Origin: an uncultured Clostridia bacterium
GTDB lineage: Bacteria; Bacillota; Clostridia; Oscillospirales; Acutalibacteraceae
Reading direction: 5' to 3'
Assembly (NCBI GenBank): GCA_947631855.1
Contig: CANRMX010000001.1
Location: 62,001-126,000 of the forward strand
Length of the DNA: 64,000 bases
Below are positions 53,933-63,170 of the stretch, in pieces. The notes under the pieces are model-generated. The model saw only the letters and a program-made list of their open reading frames with translations, searched no databases and had not been told where the DNA came from. Made by a program: the position numbers and the translations under genes. How positions within the stretch are numbered: the first letter of the stretch is position 1; each line of letters opens with the position of its first letter.

Positions 53933-56010
53933 TCGAGCTTGCAAAGACCGCCGGGTTCTGCTTCGGCGTGGATCGGGCGGTGAACATGGTCTATCAGCTG
54001 CTGGCGGAGGGCAAGCGGGTGGTCACCCTGGGGCCCATCATCCACAACCCCCAGCTGGTGGAGGATCTGAAAGCCCGGGGTGCCTATCCCATCGGGTCGC
54101 CTGCGGAGGCGCCGGAGGGCTGCACCGTGGCGGTGCGTTCCCACGGAGCGCGGAAACAGGATATGCAGGCGCTGGCGGATCGGGGCGTGGAAGTGGCCGA
54201 CGCCACCTGCCCCTTTGTGAAGAAGATCCACCGCCTGGCGGAGGAGGCTTCTCAGTCGGGAAAGGTGTTTCTGCTCTGCGGAGATGCGGATCACCCGGAG
54301 GTGCAGGGGATCGTCAGCTACTGCACCGGGGAATATTATGTGATCCGGGATGCGGCAGCACTGGAAAATCTTTTAAACAACCGCCCGGGAATCTGTGAAA
54401 AATCAATTGTTTTGGCCGCCCAAACCACATTTACTGTAAAAGAATGGGAAAAATGTTCCAAAACTCTAAAAAAAGTGTGTACAAACGCCTCAATTTTTGC
54501 TACAATATGTAGTGCAACTGCAAGGCGGCAGGAAGAGGCCGAAGCTCTGGCCCGTCGAAGCGACCGTATGGTGGTGATCGGCGGGAGGAACAGTTCAAAC
54601 ACGGCGAAGCTCTATCAGATCTGTTCGCGCTTCTGCGAGACGGTTTTGATCGAACGGGCAGAGGAATTGCCCGCATTTCCCGTGGGATCAAGCATTGGCG
54701 TCACTGCGGGCGCTTCCACGCCTGCAAGCATTATAAAGGAGGTACTATCTGAAATGTCGGAAGTCAACAGCAATGAAAATTTTGAGGAGATGCTTGAGGA
54801 GTCCCTCAAAAGCTTAAATACAGACGAAAAGGTACACGGTGTCGTCGTGAGAATTACCCCCACCGAAGTGTATGTGGACGTCGGTAGAAAGCAGGCGGGC
54901 TTCATCCCCGCCAACGAGCTCTCCAATAATCCCAGCGTCCGCCCCGAGGATGTGGTGAAGATCGGCGACGAGCTGGACCTGCTCATCATGAAGACCAACG
55001 ATCAGGAAGGCACCATCATGCTCTCCAAGCGCCGTGTGGACGCCATGCGCGGCTGGGATGAGATGCAGAAGGCCATGGATGAGGCCGAGGTCCTCACCGG
55101 CAAGGTGATCGAAGTGGTCAAGGGCGGCGTGATCGTCCTCAAGGACGGCATGCGCGTCTTCGTGCCCGCCTCTCAGGCCACCGCTTCCCGCGGTGAGCCG
55201 CTGGAGCCCCTGAAGGATCAGGAAGTCCGTTTCCGCATCATCGAGGTCAACCGCCAGCGCCGCCGTGCGGTGGGCTCCATCCGCAGCGTCCTGCGGGATG
55301 ACCGCCGGGCCGCCCGGGAGAAATTCTGGGAAGAAGTGGAGGAAGGCCAGCGGTTTACCGGGCAGGTCAAGTCCCTCACCAGCTTCGGCGCGTTCGTCGA
55401 TCTGGGCGGCGTGGACGGCCTGGTGCATATCTCCGAGCTTTCCTGGAACCGCCTGAAGCATCCCAGCGAGGTGCTGAGCGTGGGCGATACCGTGGACGTG
55501 TACGTCAAGAAGGTGGACAAGGAGCAGAAGCGCATCTCCCTGGGCTATCGCAAGGAAGAGGATAACCCCTGGGTCATCCTGGCGCGGGATTATCCCGTGG
55601 GCACCGTGTGCACCGTGAAGATCGTCGGCCTGACCCAGTTCGGCGCGTTTGGCACCGTGGTGCCCGGCATCGACGGCCTGATCCATATCTCCCAGCTGGC
55701 AGACCACCGGGTGGAGAAGCCCCAGGATGTGGTCAAGGTGGGCGACGAGGTGCAGGTGAAGATCACCGATATCGACTTCGACCGCCACCGGGTGTCCCTG
55801 TCCATCCGCGCCCTGCTGGAGGAACAGCAGGCCGAGGCGGATGCGGCGGCCGCCCAGCAGCCCGAGGAGAGCGTGGTCTATTCCACCGAGGCCCCGGCTG
55901 AGGAGCCCGAGGAGGCGCCCGCTGAGGAGCCCGTAGAGGAAGCCGCACCCGAGACGGCGGCGGAGACCGTAGAGGAAGAAGCCGCTCCCGAGGAGACCGG
56001 CGAAGAATAA
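53929..56010 (+). CDS. ispH: bifunctional IspH reductase / 30S ribosomal protein S1
   Basis: IspH AKTAGFCFGVDRAV, ADATCPFVKK, ATICSATARRQ; four S1 domains after residue ~290. Confidence 0.95.
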   Translation: MIELAKTAGFCFGVDRAVNMVYQLLAEGKRVVTLGPIIHNPQLVEDLKARGAYPIGSPAEAPEGCTVAVRSHGARKQDMQALADRGVEVADATCPFVKKIHRLAEEASQSGKVFLLCGDADHPEVQGIVSYCTGEYYVIRDAAALENLLNNRPGICEKSIVLAAQTTFTVKEWEKCSKTLKKVCTNASIFATICSATARRQEEAEALARRSDRMVVIGGRNSSNTAKLYQICSRFCETVLIERAEELPAFPVGSSIGVTAGASTPASIIKEVLSEMSEVNSNENFEEMLEESLKSLNTDEKVHGVVVRITPTEVYVDVGRKQAGFIPANELSNNPSVRPEDVVKIGDELDLLIMKTNDQEGTIMLSKRRVDAMRGWDEMQKAMDEAEVLTGKVIEVVKGGVIVLKDGMRVFVPASQATASRGEPLEPLKDQEVRFRIIEVNRQRRRAVGSIRSVLRDDRRAAREKFWEEVEEGQRFTGQVKSLTSFGAFVDLGGVDGLVHISELSWNRLKHPSEVLSVGDTVDVYVKKVDKEQKRISLGYRKEEDNPWVILARDYPVGTVCTVKIVGLTQFGAFGTVVPGIDGLIHISQLADHRVEKPQDVVKVGDEVQVKITDIDFDRHRVSLSIRALLEEQQAEADAAAAQQPEESVVYSTEAPAEEPEEAPAEEPVEEAAPETAAETVEEEAAPEETGEE
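54478..54506 (+). promoter_or_regulatory. candidate internal promoter within ispH for the S1 portion
   Basis: TGTACA-17 bp-TACAAT in AT-rich patch; AAAGGAGG SD and in-frame ATG at 54754. Confidence 0.45.
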
Positions 56011-56133
56011 ATCCCAAAACAAAGGCGGGGCGGGATCACAAGACCGCCCTGTTTTGTGATTTTTGCCGCTGCCCATCGGCGGGCAAAAAAGGCGGGCAAT
56101 CCCCAAAGCCCCTGGCAACTTGGGCAACCGAGC

Positions 56134-56462
56134 GGTGGCAAAATCGAAAGCAAAAGAAAACCTTGGCGGCCCGTGAAGATTCAGTCACGGGCGGCCAAAC
56201 CAAAAGGGACAACCCCCCGAAACCTATCGCTGAGCGACAAACTGCATAGCGGTGGCAAAATCGAAAGCAAAAGAAAACCTTGACGGCTCGCACAGATTCC
56301 GATACGGGCGGCCAAACCAAAAGGGACATATCCTGCCCCCGCAGGGGGCAGGATCAAAACCTCAAAACCTATCGCTGAGCGGCAAACTGCACGGCGGAGG
56401 CAAAATCGAAAGCAAAAGAAAACCTTGGCGGCTCGTGAAGATTCCGATACGGGCGGCCAAAC
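56134..56462 (+). repeat. three near-identical ~70-78-bp repeats preceding secDF
   Basis: GG(T/A)GGCAAAATCGAAAGCAAAAGAAAACCTTG(G/A)CGGC... at 56134, 56251 and 56396. Confidence 0.9.
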
Positions 56463-56477
56463 TGGAGGAAGATCCTT

Positions 56478-58841
56478 ATGAAGCGTGTGAAAAGGCCAGT
56501 CTTTTTTGTGGTGCTGATCATCGTGCTGGCGCTGGTGTGCACGTCCCTGTTCGGCGTGTACGGCCAGAACGGCGACTTTAAGATCACCTACTTAAAGGGC
56601 GCCGGAGACATCCGGTGGGGCATCGATATCCGCGGCGGCGTGGAGGCCATGTTTGCGCCCGCCGGCGGCGTGGAGGCCACGGCAAGCCAGCTGGAATCGG
56701 CCAAGCAGATCATCGAGACCCGCATGGTCTCCCAGAACATCACCGATTATGAGCTTTACACCGATACGTCCAATAACCGCATTATCGTGCGGTTCCCGTG
56801 GCGCAGCGATGAAGCCGATTTCGATCCCGAGAACGCCATCAACGAGCTGGCCGCCACGGCCATGCTCACCTTCCGGGAGGGCATGGAATACACCAACGCC
56901 GACTACGACGCCGACGGCACGCCCATCTATACCGTCCCGGCGGGCACCACGGCGGAGAACATCATCCTGGAGGGCTCCGATATCGTGACCGCCGAGCCCG
57001 CCATGCAGCAGAATGAGTCCACCGGCGCCTATGACTACGTGGTGTCGCTGGAGCTCAGCGACGCGGGCAAGGAGAAATTCGCCGAGGCCACCACCCGTCT
57101 GCAGGGGCAGGTGATCTCCATCTGGATGGACGACGTGATGATCTCCTATCCCACGGTCAATTCCCCCATCACCGACGGCAAGGGCGTGATCGAGGGCAAC
57201 TTCACCAGCGAGGAGGCCACCCAGCTGGCGGCGAAGATCCAGGCGGGCGCGCTGCCCTTTGCCCTGGAGACCGTGAACTTCAACTCCCTGGCGCCCACTC
57301 TGGGCTCTCAGGCCCTGGACGCCATGATGATGGCCGGCATCATCGCCTTTATCGCCATCGCCCTGCTGATGATCCTGCTGTTCCGGCTGCCCGGCGTGGT
57401 GTCGGTGATCAGCCTGGCGGGCCAGATGGGCATCTGCTTTGCGGCCATTTCCGGATTCTTCCCGAATCTCAATTCTTTCACCATGACGCTGCCGGGCATC
57501 GCCGGCCTGATCCTCTCCATCGGCATGGGCGTGGATGCCAACGTGCTCACCGCCAGCCACGTGCGGGAGGAGCTGCGCAACGGCAAGACGCTGGACGGCG
57601 CGCTGCAACGGGGCTTCCAGAGCAGCTTCTGGGCCATCTTTGACGGCAACATCACCACGGCCATCGTGGCGGTGATGCTCATGGGCGTGTTCGGCCCCAG
57701 CAACATCCTGTCCATGATCTTCGGCGAATCCACCACGGGCGCGATCTTCTCCTTCGGCTTCACCCTGCTGGTGGGCATCATCGCGAACTTTGTCATGGGC
57801 GTGTTCGCCACCCGGCTGATGACCCTTTCGCTGGCGGCGTTCCGGCCCCTGCACAAGGCGTGGCTCTTCGGCGGCGCGAAGGAAAACGCTTCCGCGGAAG
57901 CCCCGGCCAAGGCCGTTCGGTTTGATTTCCTGGGCCGCCGCAAGGTGTTCTATCTCATCTCCTGCGCGGTGCTGCTGGTGGGCTTGATCGCCGGCGTGGC
58001 GGTAGGGCCCAATCTGGATATCCAGTTCGCCGGCGGCGCAATGATCCGCTACGCTGTGGACGGCGAGGAAGTGACGCCGGAAAGCGTGCAGGATGTGCTG
58101 GCCAATGAGCTGAACATGGAGTGCAGCGTGGCGGTGAATCAGGACCTGGCGTCCGATTCCCAGCACGTCACGCTGTCCTTTGCCGGCAACCGCAGCCTGT
58201 CTCCCGACGAGCAGACCCAGGTGGCCGATACCCTCAGTGCCGCCTTTGCAAACGCCAATTTCACCCTGCTGGAGTCCAACTCCGTGGATCCCACCATGGG
58301 CGCCAAATTCTTCCAGAAGTGCCTGGTGTGCTTCGCGCTGACGGCGATCCTGCTGCTGGTGTATATCGCCCTGCGCTTCAGGAAGATCGGCGGACTGTCC
58401 GCCGGCCTCACGGCCATCGTGGCCCTGCTCCATGATATTCTCATCGCGTTCTTCGTGTTCGTGGTGTGCGGCATGAGCATCAACGACATCTTCATCGCCG
58501 TGGTGCTGACCATCCTGGGCTACTCCCTCAACAGCACCATCGTCATCTACGACCGTGTCCGGGAGAACCGGCGCAGGCTGGGCCCGAAGGCGGGCATCGA
58601 GGAGCTGATGAACCTGAGCCTCAACCAGACCCTTGGCCGCACGCTGGTGACGTCCCTCACCACGTTTATGGCGCTGCTGGTGGTGGGCATCGTGGCGGGG
58701 CTGTTCAGCATCAACACGGTGGTCTCCTTCGCCATCCCCATGATGGCGGGCGTGGTCGCCGGCTGCTTCTCCTCCCAGTGCATTGCACCGACGCTGTTTG
58801 CGGTTTGGCAGATCCGTCAGCGTGACAAGGCCGAAAAGTAA
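56478..58841 (+). CDS. secDF: fused protein translocase subunit SecD/SecF
   Basis: GIDIRGGVEAMF; GIAGLILSIGMGVDANVL; second half FAGGAMIRY..., LGYSLNSTIVIYDRVRENRR. Confidence 0.95.
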   Translation: MKRVKRPVFFVVLIIVLALVCTSLFGVYGQNGDFKITYLKGAGDIRWGIDIRGGVEAMFAPAGGVEATASQLESAKQIIETRMVSQNITDYELYTDTSNNRIIVRFPWRSDEADFDPENAINELAATAMLTFREGMEYTNADYDADGTPIYTVPAGTTAENIILEGSDIVTAEPAMQQNESTGAYDYVVSLELSDAGKEKFAEATTRLQGQVISIWMDDVMISYPTVNSPITDGKGVIEGNFTSEEATQLAAKIQAGALPFALETVNFNSLAPTLGSQALDAMMMAGIIAFIAIALLMILLFRLPGVVSVISLAGQMGICFAAISGFFPNLNSFTMTLPGIAGLILSIGMGVDANVLTASHVREELRNGKTLDGALQRGFQSSFWAIFDGNITTAIVAVMLMGVFGPSNILSMIFGESTTGAIFSFGFTLLVGIIANFVMGVFATRLMTLSLAAFRPLHKAWLFGGAKENASAEAPAKAVRFDFLGRRKVFYLISCAVLLVGLIAGVAVGPNLDIQFAGGAMIRYAVDGEEVTPESVQDVLANELNMECSVAVNQDLASDSQHVTLSFAGNRSLSPDEQTQVADTLSAAFANANFTLLESNSVDPTMGAKFFQKCLVCFALTAILLLVYIALRFRKIGGLSAGLTAIVALLHDILIAFFVFVVCGMSINDIFIAVVLTILGYSLNSTIVIYDRVRENRRRLGPKAGIEELMNLSLNQTLGRTLVTSLTTFMALLVVGIVAGLFSINTVVSFAIPMMAGVVAGCFSSQCIAPTLFAVWQIRQRDKAEK

Positions 58842-58948
58842 TTTTCAATATGGGATTCTAAAAGAATCCCGTGAAAAGTTCGCGCCTGGCAGGTTTGTCC
58901 GCTTGACAAAGCGGGAAAGTATTTTTCCAATATTTCCACGAACAAACA

Positions 58949-58978
58949 GGCTCCGCTCAGAAATGGGCGGGGCCTTTT
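58949..58978 (+). terminator. probable terminator after secDF
   Basis: GGCTCCGC...GCGGGGCCTTTT. Confidence 0.5.
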
Positions 58979-58984
58979 GCATCG

Positions 58985-59362
58985 CTATTTGATCTCTCCC
59001 CGGGCGATCACTTTTCCCAAATCCTCCGCCCCGGCGCGGAGGATCACCGTGCGGCCCAGCACCTCCCGCAGGTTGAACCGTGCGGTGAGGAAGGCCGTCC
59101 AGACGTAGCCGTGCCGGGCAGCCAGAGGCGGTAGGTCGTCCACATGGCCGGGATGGATGGCAAATCCAAAAAGCCCTGCGGCGTTCTCTCCGCCCGTGGG
59201 CAGGCCCCAAACCTCCGCCAGCACCAGCACCCCCGCCGGCGTTTGGAAAAACTTCACGGAGCCCAAAAGCCCGGGGTATTCCTCCGACCCTCGGAGGGCC
59301 GCCCAGGCGTTGGCCCGGCGGGTCAAACGGTGGCAAAAGGCCTGCGTGTTGCTGTGGATCAC
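58985..59362 (-). CDS. Cu/Zn superoxide dismutase-like protein lacking metal ligands
   Basis: GSVKFFQTPAGVLVLAEVWGLP...GLFGFAIHPG...DDLPPLAARHGYVWTAF...GRTVILRAGAEDL; GTG start. Confidence 0.7.
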   Translation of the reverse strand: MIHSNTQAFCHRLTRRANAWAALRGSEEYPGLLGSVKFFQTPAGVLVLAEVWGLPTGGENAAGLFGFAIHPGHVDDLPPLAARHGYVWTAFLTARFNLREVLGRTVILRAGAEDLGKVIARGEIK

Positions 59363-59469
59363 ATGGACACCCTCTTTCCCAAAATCACGTTTATATGTAC
59401 GCGAAAAGATCCGGCCACATACATATTTCACCCGGCGCGGCGCACACTAGGGAAAAAGGAGCGATCAGC

Positions 59470-59772
59470 ATGGAACCCAAAAAACCCATCCCGTACCACG
59501 AGCACGACACCCGGCCGGATTTCCCGGAGATCTCCGATGTGGCCTCGGCCAACGAATGCACCGGCCTGATGTACCGCACGCCCATGGACGACGACGAACT
59601 GGAAGCCTATCAGGAGCTGCACGATCTGGAGATCCCCAAAGGGGAGCAGGACGTGTGGCGTGGGTCGATCCAGGCCAACCTGCACCGGGCCCGCACCCCG
59701 GAGGAAACCGGGGAGGCGGTGGAGGAGGTCAGCGGCCTCTATGCGCCGGACGGCCCCAAACGGGGCCAGTGA
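59470..59772 (+). CDS. conserved hypothetical acidic protein
   Basis: ATG after AAAAAGGAGCG; 100 aa. Confidence 0.5.
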   Translation: MEPKKPIPYHEHDTRPDFPEISDVASANECTGLMYRTPMDDDELEAYQELHDLEIPKGEQDVWRGSIQANLHRARTPEETGEAVEEVSGLYAPDGPKRGQ

Positions 59773-59891
59773 CCGAAGATCCCGGCCCCGGCCCGCCGCC
59801 CCGCGCGCCCTGCGCGCGGGGCGCTCTGCCGCAGGCAAAGCGTGGGGGCGGCAAAGCCGCCCCCACGGCGGGCCCCACTTCCCGCAACCGC

Positions 59892-59930
59892 AAAGACCGC
59901 CGGAACCGATCCCTCGGCCCGGCGGTCTTT
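59892..59930. terminator. terminator between convergent genes
   Basis: AAAGACCGCCGG...CCGGCGGTCTTT. Confidence 0.75.
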
Positions 59931-59943
59931 CTGTGCATGGCGC

Positions 59944-61338
59944 TTATCCGTTCTCTGCGGCACCTTCCGGCGCGGAATTGATCTTTTTCATCCACTTGCG
60001 GCTCTTCAGGCGGAAATAGCACCACACGCACTTGATGATCTGGTCGATCTTCAGCATGGTGTAGATCCAGAAAGGCGGCCAGTGGAACACCAGCCCCGCC
60101 AGCGCGCCCAGCGGGATGGACGCCACCCACAGGAACAGGATATCTCCCAGCATGAGGAATTTGGTATCGCCGCCGGCTCGCAGCACGCCCTTGGTGAGGA
60201 TGGAGTTCATGGCCTGGAACACGATGATAAAGCTGATGGAATTCATCAGCTCCCCGGCGATCCTCTTGGCCTCGGGCGTCACCTGATAGTAGTTGATGAT
60301 CGGCCCACGCAGCAGCATGATCACCGCCGCCGCAAAGAGCCCCAGCACGAAGCCCAGCCCCAGGAAGGTGTACCCCTGCTTCTGGGCTTTTTCCATGTCG
60401 CCCCGGCCCATGGTGTGGCCGGTGATGATGCCGCTGGCATTGGAGATGCCCTGGGTCAGCACGGAGCTGAGCTGCTGCACCACCATGGTCACGGAATTGG
60501 CCGCCACGAAGGTGGTGCCGATCCTGCCCATGATCATGGCCACGGAGTTGTTGCCCAGGGCCAGCAGGCTGTCGCTGATGAGCACGGGGATGCTGATGCG
60601 CAGGTATTCGCCCACCAGGTCGCGGCAGCGCATGAACAGGTGCTTCAATCGGTACTGGATGCGCTGATCCCGGAAGAAGAAAAATCCGCAGATGAACACC
60701 AGCTCAAAGCACCGGGAGATCAATGTGCCCAGGGCAGCACCGGCGATCTCCATCCTGGGCGCGCCCAGCTTGCCGAAGATGAACACCCAGTTGAAGAAGA
60801 TGTTGATGAAGAACGCCAGAATGGAGCTGATCAGCGGCAGGCGCACCTGCCCCACGCTGCGCAGCACGATGGTGCAGGTGAGGGAGAGGCCCATGCAGTA
60901 GTATGTAGGCAGCAGCCAGCGGAGGTACAGCACGCCGTAGTCCACGGTCACGGTGTCGGCGGTGTAGATGCGCATGATCCAGCTTGGCGCGAACAGGGTG
61001 GCCAGGGTGAACGCCCCGGCGAACACGATGCACAGCCGCAGCATAATGGTGACGGCCTTGCGCAGGCTGTTTTTGTCCTGCATTCCCCAAAACCGTGCGG
61101 TGAGCACCGAGGCGCCCATGCCCATGCCCATGCAGCAGATCTGGAAGATGTTGATAAACTGGCTGGCCAGCGAGGACGCGGAAAGCTGGGCGTCTCCCAT
61201 GGAGGACAGCATGACGGTGTCCATCAGGTTGATGCCCACGGTGATGAGCTGCTGCAACGAGATGGGGATGGCGATCCGCACGATGTTGCGGTAGAATTCC
61301 CGATCCCCCAGATATTCTTTTAGTTGCTCTCTATTCAA
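59944..61338 (-). CDS. MATE family efflux transporter
   Basis: IAIPISLQQLITVGINLMDTVMLSSMGDAQLSA; 12-TM pattern. Confidence 0.93.
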   Translation of the reverse strand: MNREQLKEYLGDREFYRNIVRIAIPISLQQLITVGINLMDTVMLSSMGDAQLSASSLASQFINIFQICCMGMGMGASVLTARFWGMQDKNSLRKAVTIMLRLCIVFAGAFTLATLFAPSWIMRIYTADTVTVDYGVLYLRWLLPTYYCMGLSLTCTIVLRSVGQVRLPLISSILAFFINIFFNWVFIFGKLGAPRMEIAGAALGTLISRCFELVFICGFFFFRDQRIQYRLKHLFMRCRDLVGEYLRISIPVLISDSLLALGNNSVAMIMGRIGTTFVAANSVTMVVQQLSSVLTQGISNASGIITGHTMGRGDMEKAQKQGYTFLGLGFVLGLFAAAVIMLLRGPIINYYQVTPEAKRIAGELMNSISFIIVFQAMNSILTKGVLRAGGDTKFLMLGDILFLWVASIPLGALAGLVFHWPPFWIYTMLKIDQIIKCVWCYFRLKSRKWMKKINSAPEGAAENG

Positions 61339-61377
61339 ATGGAAAACCTCCTCGTGTTGCTAAAATTACCCTGCCCC

Positions 61378-63033
61378 TCATTGGAGCGCGTCCGCTTCAA
61401 GGATCATGGGCAGCAGCCGCAGCAGCGTGATCCGCCTGCGCATATAGGGCGAAAAGCGGATACAGTCGTCCATCAGCTGCCGGCTCTTGCCGATGGCCCG
61501 GTGATCCAGCTTGCACCCGGCCTTCTCCATGGCGGCGCGGCAGGCTGCATAGCCCGGCACGCTGCGGAGGATTTCCCGAATTTGCGGCCACTGGGCGGAA
61601 AGCTCGTCGGGCTCCACGCTGTCGGTGACGGGCGTGGGGAAATTGAGCTTTTCCACCTCCGCCGCCATGGGCCCGTAGTAGGCGAAGATTTCTTCCCAAT
61701 CCAGCGCCTCCCGCCGGGTGTGGACGGTTTCCAGCGCCGCCAGCTTTTCATAGAGGGCAAGCATCTCCAACGTGCACACCCCCACGTCCTCGCCGTGCAG
61801 ATTGGGCACGATCCCCATGGGCAGCTCCTTGCATTCGATGAGGTGGGCCACCACGTGTTCGGCGCCCGAGGCGGGCCGGGAATTCTGCATAAAGCTCATG
61901 CCGATGCCGGTGAGCAGCAGGGAGGCGAAGATTTGCCCGGCGGTCTCCTCGTCCTCCGCCGTGACCCGGTCGGCCAGGTCGAGCAGGGTGTCCGCCGCCC
62001 GGCGGGTGAGGGCCGCCACCTTTTCGCAGTAGGGCTCATGGGTGAGCAGCGACGCGATCTGCCAATCGACCAGCGCCACATATTTGGCGATCATATCCCC
62101 AAAGCCCGCGGATTTCAGCGCAGCCGGGGCTGCCGCCAGCACCGCAGTGTCTCCCAGAATGACCTCCGGGCTCTTGGCGGGATAGCTGGCCTTGAAGCCG
62201 CCCGCCACGATGGGCGCGCTGTACGAGGCGAAGCCGTCCATGGAGGGGGCGGTGGCAAAGAGGCACAGCAGCTTTTCCTGCCGGGCGCAGGCCAGCCGGC
62301 AGATGTCGTTGAGGGAGCCGGTGCCCACCGAAAGCACGGAGAACTCCCGCCCCGCGATCCGCTTCTCCACGGCCTCCACTTCTTCCATGGTGGCCACCCG
62401 GAGATCGTCGTAGAGCATGGGCTCCACGTCGAAGCCCGCCAGGCTGTCCTCGATGCCCCGGGCGGCCTGCAGGGTGTTTTGATCGGCCACCAGCAGCAGG
62501 CGGCGGGCAAAGTGATTTTCCCGCAAGATCGTGCCCACCCGGCGCACCAGCCCGCTTTCGATGCGGATATCCCGGATGGTGGTGTCGTGGTGCAGCCCGC
62601 AGGCGCAGTCCCCGCGGAGGGAATCGATCACGGCCATCACGTCGGGGATGCCGTACTTCTCCCGAATGCGCCGGAGAATTTCCTCATCGGCGGGGCAGAA
62701 TTCCAGCTGATCGATCTCGGCGGGGGTGATCCACCGCAGGGCGTTGTGCTCCAGCAGCTGGGGCTCGCCCCGGGCGATCTCGGCGTTGAACAGGGTGAGG
62801 TGCACCTGCATGTCGGGGTACTGGTGGACCACCTCCATGAACACGTCCCGGGGCTTCACTTCGATGGCCAATTCCTCCCGGCACTCCCGGATCAGGGCCT
62901 CCTCCCGGGATTCGCCGGGCTCCACCTTGCCGCCCACAAATTCCCAGAGAAGCCCCCGGGCCTTGTGCGCCGGGCGCTGACAGGCCATGAACCGGCCCTC
63001 CCGCCAGATCAGCGCGGCAACCACTTCGGTCAT
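61378..63033 (-). CDS. fused Nudix hydrolase (MutT-like) / sn-glycerol-1-phosphate dehydrogenase-like protein
   Basis: Nudix box GGKVEPGESREEALIRECREELAIEV; then VGTGSLNDICR, FATAPSMDGFAS, AGFGDMIAKYVALVDW. Confidence 0.9.
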   Translation of the reverse strand: MTEVVAALIWREGRFMACQRPAHKARGLLWEFVGGKVEPGESREEALIRECREELAIEVKPRDVFMEVVHQYPDMQVHLTLFNAEIARGEPQLLEHNALRWITPAEIDQLEFCPADEEILRRIREKYGIPDVMAVIDSLRGDCACGLHHDTTIRDIRIESGLVRRVGTILRENHFARRLLLVADQNTLQAARGIEDSLAGFDVEPMLYDDLRVATMEEVEAVEKRIAGREFSVLSVGTGSLNDICRLACARQEKLLCLFATAPSMDGFASYSAPIVAGGFKASYPAKSPEVILGDTAVLAAAPAALKSAGFGDMIAKYVALVDWQIASLLTHEPYCEKVAALTRRAADTLLDLADRVTAEDEETAGQIFASLLLTGIGMSFMQNSRPASGAEHVVAHLIECKELPMGIVPNLHGEDVGVCTLEMLALYEKLAALETVHTRREALDWEEIFAYYGPMAAEVEKLNFPTPVTDSVEPDELSAQWPQIREILRSVPGYAACRAAMEKAGCKLDHRAIGKSRQLMDDCIRFSPYMRRRITLLRLLPMILEADALQ

Positions 63034-63066
63034 ATCCAAAACCTCTTTCGCAGTAAATTCCACCTT

Positions 63067-63095
63067 ATTGTACCATTTCCGGTGGGATTTGTAAA
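63067..63095 (-). promoter_or_regulatory. sigma-A promoter for Nudix-G1PDH gene
   Basis: minus strand TTTACA-17 bp-TACAAT. Confidence 0.7.
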
Positions 63096-63108
63096 CAACC
63101 GGGGGCGG

Positions 63109-63137
63109 TTGTTTCCGGGCCGGGGATATGCTACAAT
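63109..63137 (+). promoter_or_regulatory. sigma-A promoter for mutY
   Basis: TTGTTT-17 bp-TACAAT. Confidence 0.65.
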
Positions 63138-63170
63138 AGAACAGAAAAGAACGGGGATGGAGAGGATACC

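Noticed and set aside
56134-56462. Possible CRISPR array
   Set aside because: Only three long repeats with irregular spacing (117 and 145 bp), partially repeated spacers and no cas genes.
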